Assembly: GCA_030248215.1 (NCBI GenBank)
Contig: JASANG010003728.1
Span: 1-64,000 of the forward strand
Source: Enoplolaimus lenunculus
Lineage: Eukaryota; Nematoda; Enoplea; Enoplida; Thoracostomopsidae
DNA: 64,000 nucleotides
Direction of reading: 5' to 3'
The notes beneath the pieces are model-generated. The model was not told the DNA's origin, made no database searches, and saw only the letters and a program-made list of their open reading frames with translations. Positions 1-14,275 of this stretch are shown piece by piece. Made by a program: the position numbers and the translations under genes. The first letter of the stretch is position 1; each line of letters begins with the position of its first letter.

Positions 1-330
1 TTTTCAAGGACCTTTGTTATGTTATGATAATATGTTGTTGCCTTCTTTGGGTTATATAATTGCTTTCGTTGATGTAAATGTGGTTTATCCTTTTAATAAA
101 ACCCGGGGTGTTCGGCAAACGAGCGCTTCGGACTTAAACTAAACTTGCTCTGAATAATATCCTTGCAAGCAGAGTAGAATAATGGGTAATTTTCAAGGAC
201 CTTTGTTATGTTATGATAATATGTTGTTGCCTTCTTTGGTTTATATAATTGCTTTCGTTGATGTAAATGTGGTTTATCTTTTTAATAAAACCCGGGGTGT
301 TCGGCAAACGAGCGCTTCGGACTTAAACTA
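1..330. repeat. Two-copy tandem repeat, period 189 bp
   Basis: The block beginning TTTTCAAGGACCTTTGTTAT recurs at 190 with very few differences over about 140 bp, including TTTTAATAAAACCCGGGG and GCAAACGAGCGCTTCGG. The AATAAA suggests it might derive from the 3' end of a gene or transcribed element to the left of the window. The array may continue beyond the edge. Confidence 0.8.
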
Positions 331-3115
331 ACTACGGCTCGAGGGGTGTAACATTATACCCCTGCGAAAAAATTTTTGTTGGGTATAATTTTCAGTTGAA
401 TTAGAAGTTAAAAAAATTGGCTATCCGCTTCCTGAAATTTCGGCCCCTGCTGTACACCCTAATTTTTTAATTTAGATTGTGTTGGAATTTTTTAATTTTA
501 AACGAGTGTGTATATGAGTGTCTGTGGTAAGTGTATTTGTTTATATCTGTGTCTACCAGTCCCCCTCTTGTGATTTTAATGCTGGCTGCTGCTCAATGGT
601 GAAATGTGTGTTGGTATTGCAACTGCGTGGAGCTTAGATATATACTTGCAAGTTGAAATGATGGTATTATGTTGTACATTAATTTTTGTTTTTACTGGTA
701 GTTGGTGCGATAGTGTGGGCGAATAAATCTATGCACGGATTTTAGTGTTCTTTTAAAGAGTGCAAAATCTGCTGAAATTCATATATATAATGTGAAAAAA
801 TGTACGGCAGGAACGAAACAGTAGTGTAAGCATATTGCTAAACCTATGCCTAAGTGAAGACCTTAGACTAAAGCTTAAGCTTAAGCTTATTCTATTCTAG
901 CCCATCTAAAACCGTTTTGTCTGATAATTTTTTGCATGGGCTGGGGCAATTACTACGATGATAGGCTTTCCTGAAGTGTTTGTATCCCGTTTGGACGTAG
1001 TCTTTTGGAGGTTCGAGGGTGCAAATTATGGTAAAGAAATGTGTGTCAATCTGTGTAAACCCATTTTTTTGTTGGAACTATTCTTTTCCTAAGTGGATTG
1101 TGGGTGCCCTCTTTTTCAGAAATTTTTAGTTATATACAATTCTTAGAACTAAAATGTTTATAAATATTGGGTGACGACACAATATTGAAAATATTTTAAG
1201 ATTTTGATTTCTGTAAATATCAAACCTGTTTTGAAAAGATGGATTTCGGGACATAAACATGTAATTCCGAGAATTTCTTAAAATTTTACGCTAGTTTTTT
1301 TTGCGAATTCCGCTACAGTTTGAGCGAATTTTAAATATTTGAAGGATTTTCTGAATTCTTCTAATTTATTAGTAACCTTTCAAGTTGCAGGTATAAAAGC
1401 ACGAGTTGCAAGCTTTCTGGGGCCACTTTGATGTGCGGGTTCGAATTGCTGCTCGATGAATTTTTGTCTGATCTGATGGTGAATTGTGTTTGATTTGCGG
1501 GTTTTACACTACAGAAATTTTACTTGAGATTGCATTGTGCCTTAAGAGTCGCACGGGTAAATGATTTATAATTTAAATTTTCTGAAGCGTTTTTGGTAGA
1601 TATTGAATTCAGCGCTATTGGTGAAGTACTTGTATAGGAGCCTCAAATTTTGTTTCAATTTATACCTTATGGGACGTCTACGTAATAATGCGTGCACCAA
1701 TGTAAAAAAATTTTCCTATTCTGATGAGGGAACTACATCGCTCAGACAGACTACCTATAAAGAATGTCATAAATCGGACCAGTGCCTAAAAAGAGCCTTA
1801 TGACAAACGATACCGCCTTCCTGCAGCATATTATTGTCACAATAGCTTGCGTACACTTGTGATTTGTCCAGACACTGTATGTAGGGACTACATACGTGCA
1901 TGCAATATTTACCGCTAACTTTGTACATATATGCGTATGCTATTGCAAGGGCGCTGTTTTTCCAACTCGTTATTTATTGTGCGTAGCGTTGTCCCGACAC
2001 CCATCCGACAGTGTCTGGAAAACATATATTGCCTCAGAGCACCCGTACAATGTCCATGCACCCCAACTGCAATACTCTTTTTGACATAGTTCCTAACCGA
2101 GTTACTGGACAATTCTTTGCACTAGCGCACGCACTGTAACGTGGATGAGCCATTAACGTACAGTAGTTTCGTGAGGCATTGGAGTATAGCCTGTACATAT
2201 TGCGTGTATTGATTAACGATATAGCAGCATATTTGGTGCGTGTACGAGAATTAAGGGGAGTGTTAGCGTGAATCGCTAGATAAGAGTATTTTACATATTG
2301 TGTAAGTATTGACGATTTAGTGATCAATCCCTGTTGGGGGCCAATTTCATTTCGAGTTTACCGATTGATATATCGGTATACCTTCGAATATCAAGGCTAT
2401 CTGTGATAATTAGCTGTTGAGTTGTGTACGTATTCCATTTTGGGCGTGGGAAGGATTTATTAGTGTGACTTATTTTGGGGCGTACTGTGGGTGATATAGT
2501 TGACAGATTTGAAGTGTGCTCGTGCTTAAACTACGATTGCTTGAAGACTTTTCTTGGCGTGCCGACTGGCATCGTTAGCGTTACAGGTAACTTATGGATA
2601 TATGATTTATAAACTGCAGTTAGGAAATTAGGGACTCGCATGTGGGTACATTTCAAATGTTTGCATTGTGCCTCCAAAAAAGCTTAAAAACAAATTTTTA
2701 CCAAGACTTGGGAGACAGTTGTTACTTAAAACATGCAAGTTCAACATCATTTTCATATGCCTATTTTTGTTTCACTTCCGGCTACGGCAAATAGGCCACG
2801 ATTTTTTACATCCATAGTTGCACCGTGCTAAGTAACCAGGGTATATTTATTATACTTGTGTCGGTGTATATATTGCCTTGGTTTGAATTCAGGTAATGTC
2901 TCAGTTTGCTGGTCGTGCTTTTTAAGCAACAACAAGGCGGGAGTACGAGTTCTTTGCAAACATGATAGCCTGCTCGGGGTTCATCGTCAAACTCTTACAG
3001 ATACGCGAATCGTAAACGCCTTCCATTTGAAAGTCCGCAGTTAAAATTTCGTGCCTAATTGAATCTCGTTATTGAAAGTAATCTAGTAGCAACAGAAAGG
3101 ATTGGTATATGCGTT
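331..3115. other. Intergenic, no gene seen
   Basis: AT-rich sequence with short chance open frames only. A degenerate TTAGGC-type patch lies near 840-900 (AAGCTTAAGCTTAAGC). No codon bias, splice pattern or domain signature was found on either strand. Confidence 0.5.
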
Positions 3116-3272
3116 AGGACTACACAGACTGAGTCAAATTCGACTCCGCCAGAGTCAAACGGGCGAATCAGCGAGTCTAATTTGACTCTGACGGAATCGA
3201 ATTTGACTCAATTTGTGCAGTCCCGTAGAGCGTATTTCGGAGAGAGTCAATTTGACTAACATTTGTGCAGTG
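3116..3272. mobile_element. AGTCAAATTGACTC foldback MITE, left end missing
   Basis: Shares ACTGAGTCAAATTCGACTCC and AGAGAGTCAATTTGACT with the two fuller copies at 4291 and 5891. Only the right terminal part (ending TGTGCAGTG) is present. Confidence 0.65.
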
Positions 3273-4290
3273 CAAGTTTTCTGAGATGCTTTCGTCCCAA
3301 AATATATACTGCGAAGTTTATCAATGATCCCAAAACAAAATAATTTTGTGTTGCGCGAATTTTTACACGGGAGCAACGAATTTTGAGGAAATTTTATTTA
3401 GTTTTACTCAAGATTTTGCATTTTGATTAAATTAGAAAAATTGGTCATTAAAATATCACTTAATAGTATAAAAAAATTTCGCGATCATACAAAAAGTGCC
3501 GCTTGGAACTAATAAAACTTATATAAAACAAATTATTATTTGATGTTTTGTTTATTTTTCCTTTCATATCGACTCAAAAATCCTATCTCATACATATCGA
3601 ATAATTGTTCCCTGTAGGTTTTTTGCTTAGTGCAAGTGTTATCTAAGTTTATGAGTGCACGCATAGCAAAAAATATTGAATTTAGTTACTGTGGAGGTAG
3701 TACGCGCTAAATATTAATTTGTATGTTTTAACCAGCATATACAATGGCAAAACGAGTTGCATTTGCACGCAACAATGTAATACGTGTTATAGGCGATTAT
3801 TTTGGCAAATACTCGCACCAGTCGCTTGTAAGTTAAAATTTAACAAATTAAACAGTGCAAAAGTTCAAAGTCACCAATATCGCAGTTTTAGGATTATAAT
3901 ACTGAATTTGAGTAAAAATTGGTGCGCGTAAAAACACTGATGCATGGAAGTTTGGTTATGTAACGATTTTTTTTACTTTTAGGACTGTTTTAGACTTTTA
4001 GAGTGATAAAATGCTAGCACTTTTGACAATACGGAAAAGTAGGTTTAGCTTGCAGGAATTTATGCATAATCGATTAGTTGAGAATCTCGAGGAAGTTTTT
4101 TTCAACAGTTAATAGGTCAATTTCAATGTTTTAGAGCTCTTTGTAATGCAGCTTAACCAGGATAATCCACATGTTACCTGCCCATGTAGCACAGTAGTGT
4201 CGAATTTAAGGATAAAAAATTTTTTACTTGGCGTCAAGAATAAATATTTGTTATGCGCATAACATTTATCGCCGGTTGTTAATACGAGTA

Positions 4291-4500
4291 CACTGTAAAA
4301 AAATGATAAGTTAAATTGACTCTCTCCAAAACAGGCTTTTCAGGACTACGCAAACTGAGTCAAATTCGAGTCCGCCAGAGTCCAACGTGCGACTCAGTGA
4401 GTCGAATTTGACTCTGGTTGAGTCAAATTTGACTCAGTTTGTGTAGTCCCGTAGAGCCTATTTCGGAGAGAGTCAATTTGACTCACCATTTTTTGCAGTG
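4291..4500. mobile_element. AGTCAAATTGACTC foldback MITE, TA-flanked
   Basis: Starts CACTGTAAAAAAATGATAAG and ends CCATTTTTTGCAGTG; nearly the whole 210 bp is an inverted repeat, centred near GAGTCCAACGTGCGACTCAG. TA dinucleotides flank both ends, as for Tc1/mariner-type insertions. Confidence 0.75.
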
Positions 4501-5508
4501 TACGGTATTTGATAGCCAAACCCAAAATATGATGGCAGTACCGTTGCATCCGAAGGGTGAGAGCAGAGTAAACGGCTTCGTTTATTAAGTCAGAATTTTT
4601 TAGATAAAATAAAGTGAAAAATTTTATGAAAAACAGTATTAAGGTCCCTATTTTAAAAATTATTAAAATTACATTTGGCTTTATCCTTCGCTTTGGTCGC
4701 GAGGTTTCGTCCACCTTTATACATCATGCCCTAGCTAGGTCACCCCTTGGTTTTGGATCAGCAGCTGCGCCCCTGTTATGAAGGTTCAAAATATTCTAAT
4801 TTCTAAACCTCTTTTGTTTTAAGGCGGAACTCAAAACGAGCCAATAAGAAATATATGTTTCAAATCAAACAAACCTTAGCTCATATAAATACTTTTCTAA
4901 CTGCGGCAGCATATGGCCAGAAATAATTCGTTGTAACTGAATTTCGATCTTGGATTCAGTTGAACGAATGTTTTGAAATTCGTTTGTTTTTCTACACCAC
5001 GTCAACCCACGACTCGGCAACATTTTCGCCTTTACCTTTCAATATAATTCAATCGAAACACCTCAGCTATTTTTAGCAAACCGGTAGCAAACCGGTAGAT
5101 TGCGAGTTATGTCTCATCCAATGCCTGATAGTCCACTGCACAAAATTCGTACAGACGCAGGAGACCCTGTTAGTTCAAGCGTCAACCTTCCATTAATAGT
5201 TGAATGATAACTGTAAGCGTATTTTTCAGTGTATAACTTGACTTGAATGAGGCATCACTTTTAGATACGTATCTATAAATTGTGGTGCCGAAATTTACGT
5301 CGCAGTTCATTGATCATAACACCGGACCGGTATACGTCGGTTGTTTATTCGAGTCCCATATCATCCGCAAGAGATCCTTATTGAAAAAATATTTCGTATG
5401 GTACTACTTAATTTAGAATTACATACTGTAGAGTGGGTTTAGAGAAGTTGTACCTAGTTATTGCTATCTCTGTGTAACGCGTACAACTATATCTAAATAA
5501 TAGCAACA

Positions 5509-8318
5509 ATGAGTGACACAATTCGCGCACATTTTGTTTGTGTTTGCCTATCGATACTGTTGCTATTTACTACACACTGCACTGCGCATGTCCGTCTTAC
5601 TTGGCCTCCGGCACGTTCGATTCCATTTGATTTTTTAGACAACGTACGAACTATAGGACCATGTGGAGTACCTCGAAAGTCAAGCGGTAAGTAAATATCA
5701 GATCATTTTTGTACAGACTAGGGCCTATATTCTCAAATGCGTATAGCACCTATATTCTCAAGTGTAAGCTATAAATGAATAGGCCACAGATTATCAAACA
5801 GACGAACCCAGGTAATTCCTGATGTCAAAATTTTCACTAGTGAAATAGGATTCAAAACTGTGCAGTAATTTCGAATCTTTCTATTCACTGCACTGTAAAA
5901 AATGGGGAGTCAAATTGACTCTCGTGGAAATAGGCTTTTCCTGACTACACAAACTGAGTCAAATTTCACTCCGCCAGAGTCAAATTGGACTCACTGAGCG
6001 ATTCAGTGAATCGATTTTGACTCTGGCGGAGTCAAATTTGACTCAGTTTGTGTAGTCAGGAAAAGCCTGTTTCCGAGAAAGTCAATTTGACTCCCCATTT
6101 TTTACAGTGTGGTTTGAAGGTCATAAGATCTTATGTTGTTCATGTAATAATTTGATTACTTTATTTGTTACGAAATGATTTGTTCGTTTTTAACGTTTCG
6201 GCTAGAAAATGTACAATTTAAACTTCTCAAAAGGGCTAGCATAGCGGTGAGCTTCACAAGGCCTCGAATCTTCTCTGTCGCAGCAACATAAAATGATAAT
6301 CGCAATTAATCCTTTAATTAGATTCAGTTGTTATACAAGCAACTCCATATGTGTTTATTTAGAGTTATTTTTGCGATATATTTTCGTATTTCAGGCTCGG
6401 TAGTTGATATTCGATCAGGATCGGAGCAAAACATTACATGGTTTATGGCGTACCCTCATAAGGTATCTTACCTTAAACGAGCCCATGTATAGAACAGGAC
6501 CTGAACAGTAGTAAGTATAATCATATTCCTTAGCCTAAGCCTTAGCTTAAAGCCTAAAAAAGTTAGTCTAAAGGTTAAACTGACATAACCCCGAGGAAAA
6601 GAATCCGGTCCTGTTCTGTAGCCGAGCGGTTACAGGAACCGATATTTATGAACAATTTGTGTTGCTTTTTTGCGATTTGTGCGTTTCAAACATACAAATT
6701 GAAATATTGCATATTAAATATTCAGTTTACATAACATTTTTCAACGTTATACTAAAATATCAACAAGAACGTTTACAAGGTTTAGTGTTACTATTGATAT
6801 ATGTTAATATTGTAAAGATTAACCTTAACTTATTATAGGGAGGGTTCAAACTGGAATTGCGGGATTTTGACGACAAGTTGATACAAATGCTTACTCCAAC
6901 AAACCATTTTTATGGCAGAAACAATCCTACGTAAGTTGAAAAAGTATCAAGCATTTCATTGACGTTGCCTTTGATCTTTTCGATCACCACTCAGCCGACG
7001 TTTGCACAAAAAATGATCCGAATTTAATTTTTTGCATATTTGAATTTCTCGTACCTATACTGATCATTCTCAAACACAAATATAAATTTTTGAAAAATTC
7101 GAGCTTATAGTTTAATAAGACCCTCTACAAGACAAATAATTTAGTCCAAAATCAACATGTTATATGCCATACGGCGCTTTGTGAGAAACTACGATGTAAT
7201 AATTGATTTCTGCTTCTTCAGAATGTTGGCAGAATATGTAAGCAGTTTTTTGACGATAACTCACGAACATTGAGTCTTGTGAACTAAACTACATTCCACT
7301 TAACTCTGTAAAAGGCGTTAAATGGTACACAATTTGATAAACTTGATAGCAAATGTTCGTTCGGTTCTTATAAGGACATTAGTATCTCGAAAAGTGATTT
7401 TGTAAACATATACATTTGGGTATTAAACGGTCAGCGGAGGGAACAGATAAAGGTCAAGTATCTAAAAATTGAGTATGCCACTTTTTGGACAAACAACGAC
7501 ATGGACGAAACGGAAAATGGGCCGCTTTTGCAATAATTCCCCATTTAATTAAACAATGTAGATCAGTTTGATTAGTAAACATGCATACATTATTATGTAT
7601 TTTATCAAAACTGCAACTGAATAGGTTTCAAATTCGTCTAAAGCAGTCTTGATCAGTCACCGTTCCAGGAGTTTCCGACACTTTTAGTGACTTCATTTAC
7701 AAATATATCGGCAACGTAGATTTGTAAAACTAAGGTATTTTTAATCGTTTGAGATATTGATTTTAGCAAAAGATAGTGTTCGTCAGAAAGCCTAGCAATC
7801 CGCTTGGACTGCGGAAATAAAAATAATACCCACAGCGGACCACTGTGGCAGAAATCGTTCATGTTTTAAGTGTTGCCTTGTAATATCAAGCAAATACTGT
7901 CAATGAATACCTATCAGATTGTGTATTGCCTTTTAATATCGGTACCCGTAATTCCAACTGCGAGTTAGACGTATCACCGCTTGGTAATTGGTCTTCAACA
8001 AGAAAACTGGTGGCATATGCCGCTTTGAAAATCTACTTACAACTGGGTTAAGTCATTCGAACGTCATCTGTCTCTTTCTGGGTATTAATTTTTGGTTTCG
8101 ATTGCTGCAATCAATTTATAAACTGTACAACAGACCAATACGCAAGTAATCGCGTGAACTGTAAGCATTGCGTTTTAATACCAGGACTCAACACTTTCAT
8201 GTTACCCTCCCAGATGTGGAGTGTGAAAATTGCTACATACGACTTCTTCGACAAGCTTCGGAATGGGGCGGAAACTACGAATTCTGGTCTTGTGCTGATG
8301 TGAACTTAGTTAAAACAA
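5509..8318 (+). CDS. Exons 1-4: signal peptide and LPMO-like copper domain (residues 1-157)
   Basis: Residues 1-26 form a signal peptide ending HCTA. The mature chain would then begin with histidine 27 (HVRLTWPPAR), the position that forms the copper histidine brace in lytic polysaccharide monooxygenases. Next come FDFLDN and GPCGVPR, then AYPHKGGFKLEL, whose His is a candidate second copper ligand, then CENCYIRLLRQ and YEFWSCADV, the Cys-rich C-terminal pattern of chitin-binding type-4/LPMO folds. Exon phases are 1, 0, 2, 1. The domain is about 130 residues, within the range of small LPMO-like folds. LPMOs oxidatively cleave chitin or cellulose, but related X325/BIM1-type proteins only bind copper, so oxidase activity is not established. 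Intron 3 (6931-8184) shows no coding signal. Confidence 0.8.
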
Positions 8319-11300
8319 GTAAAGTATTTATATAAACGTTATAATATGTTTAATTGTAATCGGTGGCGCAACCAGAAATTTCGAAAGGAGGGATGGAGGC
8401 ATTGGAAGATTCAAAATTTTACGGAGAAGAAGTATTTACGTGTACGAGGGTAATATACGGGGGGGGGCGGTAATATGCAGGGAGAATTTATTAAACAATT
8501 GAAATATATGACAGGTGCTGAGCTATCCAGAAACTAACAATATTTTTTCAATCTTATAGAATACGATCGAAATTTGCTTTCAAGTGGATTAAATTACGGG
8601 GCATAATTGTAAAATTTGACGCAAGTCTTCGCGAGCGAAGCGAAATAGAAGCTAAACGTATTTTTGGCACAAATATTATCAATCTTAATAAAAATATTAT
8701 TTTTTGACGAAACAATGAAGTAAAACTCACGATCGAGAACGCAGCAGCATTTGTCTTAAATTAAATCTCAATACAAAGTTTTAGTTTGGTGTATGTTTGG
8801 AGGGCTATCGATTGTTAGATATTGCAAGCGCTATTAATATTTGGGCCCATGTATACAACTGGGCCGGATCGTTTTCCGGAGGGGCTATAATAGAGTCAGT
8901 TTAAGCTTTAGACTAATTTTTTTGCTTAGGCTTAGGAATAGGAATAGGCTCATCCATACGCTTAGGCTTAGGCTTAGTCTTAGGAATATGCTTATACTGC
9001 TGTTCCGACCCTGTTCTATACATGGGCCAATATTTGTATTAAAGGTGATATCTAAACAGCGCCGCACGCAAACTTTTAACGCGTAGATACGTCAAGCACT
9101 TCGGAAATTTTTTGGTTTTCAACCGGAAAAAGGGACTGCTGCCACCCTCCGCACCTCATTCCTGGTTGCGCCTATCACTGCAATTGTCATCTTAACCTCG
9201 TATAGTTGTTGTCGAAGAACTGATGTCAAACCAAAAGTGTTTACTTTATATACATTCGTTTATCCAATGTACTGGTTGGTTACACCAGCGTTTGTGTTCG
9301 GTAAATATTAACCCCTTCTCACATTGAGTTGCCTGTAGGCAACTCAGCGCAGTGTATATACATTAAATAGTATGTATCGCACCGTGTTTAACAATTGCGA
9401 CACGTAGACATAGTACTAAATCACCACAAGACGTGAGAGCCCCCTCGGGCTCGAGCGTCAAGCTTTTATACATGAGTGGTGATGGTATACGCCTCCTACT
9501 CCAGTCACTGGAGTTCGAATCCTAGCATAAAAGTAGGTCTCAGGGGAAATGGAAAATATTCATGTGAGAAAGGGTTAAGCGAAAAATTTTCAGTTTACTA
9601 TCTATAAATGATGTGCCGTATAAACTTACACTGACCGGTTTCATACAACCTGGTGCCCCTGAACGCAAGATTTCGAAAATAATTCATTTCAGGCCAATGG
9701 AAGAATTTGTGCCTGAACAATGGAAGGCGGTTTTCAAGTAGGAAGTGTACGTGTAAAAAAGGATTCTTTGGATCGCAGTGTCAATACAAACGTAAGTTTG
9801 CATTGATTCCTTTGATAAGCTTATAGCGAAGTAAACGTTGCTTGAGCAAATTGCAAAATTGTCTCGCCATCGAGAAATTTTGCAGTAAAAAACAAACTTT
9901 GCGTTTGTTAACCTAAAGATTTCCATGTCTTGCTAATATTCAACTGGAAACATACAAATCAAGCGGGTAACACTGCGGTGTTGATCCATGGTTTTTGCGG
10001 ACAGATATCAATTGTTTATAACAATACCATAATGACTGAAAGCGAACCAATATATATATATATATATATATTTATAGATGTGGAAATATATATCCATATA
10101 TATGTATATATCAGGGTGCGACCGGATACCAGAAAATGCCGGAGCCAGAGCCAGTGCCGGAGCCGGATAGTTATTCAAATTTAATACTAGATGGCATGCA
10201 ATTATCAGAACGTAGCTACAAACCATTTCTTCCGATATATATATTTATATACGCGCACGCAGAACAATTAGGTATTTGGGCATAATTGTACCGCATAGCA
10301 CTCATTCAATGGTATTCAACGTCCTGGTAGTACAATAATAAGTTTTAACATGCTTCAAGCCAGTCAAACATACGTACAATATTTAACAAAACAATTGCAA
10401 ATTATATGTTGTCGTTCTGTGTTTCAGGCGTTTGTCGCGATAACAAAGATTGCAACAGAAATGGCATATGTGAGACCATAACTGAGTCGCCAACGAAGCA
10501 AACGGCATGTTTTTGCAAACCTGGATACTTTGGTCGAAACTGCGAAAAAGGTTGGTATTACGTTTTAGTCAATATACAGAAAACGAGTTTTTTGTTGGAA
10601 CAAAGTTTTTGAAATGTTGTCGGCTTAGCCATTGAGCGGAAGCAATGCTGAATATAATAACATAAAAAATGTTTATAGTAGACAACATTCGGCTCTTGCA
10701 TATTTTCCTAGAATTTGCGCGTAATTTTGAGCATTTGCGCTGGCTTAGGTTAAGTAATGTACTTACCTATGCCTGAGCCGAAGTCTTAATCTTAAATGTG
10801 GAGAAGTGTATAAGAGCCCACATGGTTAATTTTACCATATCGTCCCCCGTAGGATTTTGCGGCGTTAAGGCGAATCTGGCGCTAAAATAATTTGAGTTTT
10901 TCAAAATGTACATCGATCAACCGTTTTTGTTTTTGAGGCGGTATCTAAATTTACATTTTGTACCATACAAAACCCCAACGGTTGCATACTTTTGTATCAT
11001 GCACACTTGAGTAAATTGATCTTACCCCAACTGAATGACTTTTAAAGTAGGTATTATTAACAATATTATAGAAATAACAGAATTTGCACAATTTTCAGTA
11101 TTTTTATATAGGACACGTACCTAGATTATTACCAGAGCCAATATCAGGTTGCACATTGCGAATCCCTTTTTGTCGATTTTGGTTATAGTTTTGATGGTGA
11201 TAAAATTTTGAGCAAGCAATAATGTTCTGGTCTGAAGCTTTACACTACTTGCACTTAATATTAAAGCAGCCTGCAGCTCAGTTAAAACTTTATATTTAAA

Positions 11301-14244
11301 TTCCTGAGCAAATTTAAATATGCTTATTGGAAGCAGGTATTGGTTGGTATGCTCGGGCAAAACACATATTCTATAACCAGCTCAACGATAGGATACGGAG
11401 CTGGGGAGAACGAACGAAGTGATACAAAGGTCTTCTGAAAGCTAATTCAAATGACTGTGACAATGCAGCTTAGGCGCGTGAGACTCTTACAAAGAATAGG
11501 GCAATGTATTGGCAGACAATTGTTGAAGCAGTCGCAACGTTTCAAGCCAACCGTAATACAGATCTCGAAGAGAGAATAAGAAATAAAAAAAACAGTATTC
11601 TCGAACGGAAATGTCAATGAGTACCAGCCGTAGAATCTGCATGCTAAGCAACCTCCATATGCACCCTGAACACGACCACCAATCTTCACCAGTGAGATGC
11701 GTCGCCATGAGGGGTATCGTATACGAATTTCACTAAGCATCGATGAAAGAAATGCCAGTATAACTAAAGATTATAACTATACTTGTTTTATTGCATAAGA
11801 AGATAAATAATAATAAAAATATTCAGTTTAAACATCATAAAAAAAGTTGTAGTAAAATTTAAAATTATTGGTTTCAGTTTCTCCGCTCAATACAAAGCTT
11901 TACAATTTGAACCACTATGAAAAACGATTGCTAGGAAAAGAAAATCGTTTGCTTTGGAGAAAACTGCCGGTAAGTTGAATGTTTGGGTTTTGAAAACTTT
12001 GATTAATTACAAAACTTATTTACCAGGTATTTTATCGTCCATTGTATCGTTTTCCTAGTCAAAATCAATGATATAAGTTTTGTATGAAGCTGCGTGCCCA
12101 TAGACAAAGGAGGGCACGGCATAGTGGGCTCAGCCCAGTTCTGGATGAATTTTTGCTCTCCTATAAAATTTTCAACTTTGCTTGTAAGTCATTGAAAACC
12201 CTTGTATGTTCCTCCTGAAAATTTTTTAGCCCCCTAGCAATGTGAGCTGGCTACGGGCGTGTGAAACTGTGTAATAATATAAATGTACCAGTATTGTTAA
12301 AATCCTCGTACTCAGCGTGCAAAACTCGTTAGCAATGTTAGCTTTAAGTCATTTTTAATTTATTTTCCAGAGTTCCGGTGAAATGGAAATAATTATTCAA
12401 TATCCAACGCCGAATTGGATTGCAATTGGGTTTCGCCCAAACTGTAAGCTGACTGTAATATTGTGTTTTTATTTCGATTTATAACAGAAAACTAATGCAT
12501 CGCTATTCTGTTCTTATCTAAGCGCTGCAAACCGCGTGAAACAAATTGTTGAGTCACCTCTTGATACCCATTGATTACAAAACTTGAATTTTTCAATAAA
12601 ACAAAAATATTGTTTCATGTTGGGTTCACGTTATAACTGGGGTAGGGGCAGCCCGAAACACGTTTTGTCGCATTTTGATTCGACGTCAATATAAAATGTA
12701 GCGATCTAAGTAGCGGGTATTATGACAATACGTGAATGTCACATGATATTGACTTACAAATCACTGGTCTAAACCGATCATTGTAATACAAATAGCCATG
12801 CGTCATATGATACCACATGTGATACTATGCAGAACAGCGTATTGTGATCACTGTTCACTAATAAAATATTAAAAAGTTAAATTCATGTTGCATTTTATGA
12901 TTTCGAGCGCTGAATTAGCTCTTATTTGTCTATTCATGTTGCATTTTATGATTTCGAGCACTGAATTAGCTTTTATTTTTCTGCTTCTGGCGAAAATTTT
13001 TTATACTCGTAGGTACGAATATTTCAAATTTGAAACGCTAAGCAGTTTGGCTTACGATAAAAAGAAAATTTTATATTAAATTATTCTTCACTTTCTTGTC
13101 GGATAGTCGTCATATTCGACGAGCACTGGTCAAGCTATTAGGCATTAGATAATGCACCAATGAAAACTTACATACTAAAAGACGCAAAATTTATTGTTGC
13201 AGCTCTGACCGAACAGTGCAAATCTTGGACAACTGCAGGTAACTTGTTACCAAACCTATGTTAGGGATCATGATTTTGCTATATCCGATTCAAGTGTACA
13301 ACTTTACCACGGCAGTTTCGTTTGTTTTGCAGGCAAAGATTTGCTCGAACCTCTAATTTTAGTTTCCTCTTTTTAATTTTAGGTACGATTTCCATGAATT
13401 TAGACAGCTAGAAAATCGGCTGTCATATTTTATCGTGGGCCAATGTTAGTTTCAGTGCCATAGCAGTGGATTAAACGTATTCCTAAAACTAAGTCTAAGC
13501 CAAAGCTAAGCACAAAAGTATAGCCCACTCTTTAATAGATTCACCAGAAATCGGGACAGCCCTAAAAGTAACATGGGCCTTATCGTGTACTTATATATAC
13601 TTATTTGGTAATTATTGTCAAGATATTAACTGAGCTGTAATTTTAGACTTGAAAGCTTTTTTAGGCCTAAAAGCATCAACGGCTCCAGTCAAAGCCTCAG
13701 CACCTACTCCACAGGTCAAACGTGACGCTAAGAATGGTAATTTTGTGTTTTTGAGTAGACGTATGTGATACGGTCAATAAAACACTCGTAAACGTAAATT
13801 AGATATATTGACTAAAAAACCTATTTTTAAAATGAAATATAAATATTGGTCTTTTTATCAACAAAATGCTTTGACAAGTTTGCCAAAGGTTTACTGCCCG
13901 GAAGGAAAACCCATTTTCAAAGCTATTAAATATATCAGAATATTCTTGCCAGGCTGAATTTACTGTGACCGAAACCAGATCATAGAAGTTTTTGCGAAAC
14001 CTTAAGTTGGAAGTTTTGAAAATATACTCATAAATATAATCATGTTGTATCAACTGACTCTCTGAACTTTGCGACACGTGCACAACATTTACTACAATAA
14101 GTGTTTAATTATTCTAAAATGGAAAAATTGAGCGTTTTTTACGTATTTAGTACGCCCAACTACAGTTGCAAAGCCGAAACAGAAGGCAACAACGCAACAA
14201 ACAACGACAACTGCACCGACAACAACAACAGCAACAACAGCAGC

Positions 14245-14275
<31 letters not shown>

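Noticed and set aside
5509-5694. A stand-alone 61-residue secreted peptide
   Set aside because: The frame runs only a few codons past a GTAAGT donor, and the downstream exon continues the LPMO-like domain in phase.
9440-9540. tRNA gene on the basis of A and B boxes
   Set aside because: No cloverleaf closes, and the same block recurs inside TTAA-bounded elements, so it is a tRNA-derived core of a repeat.
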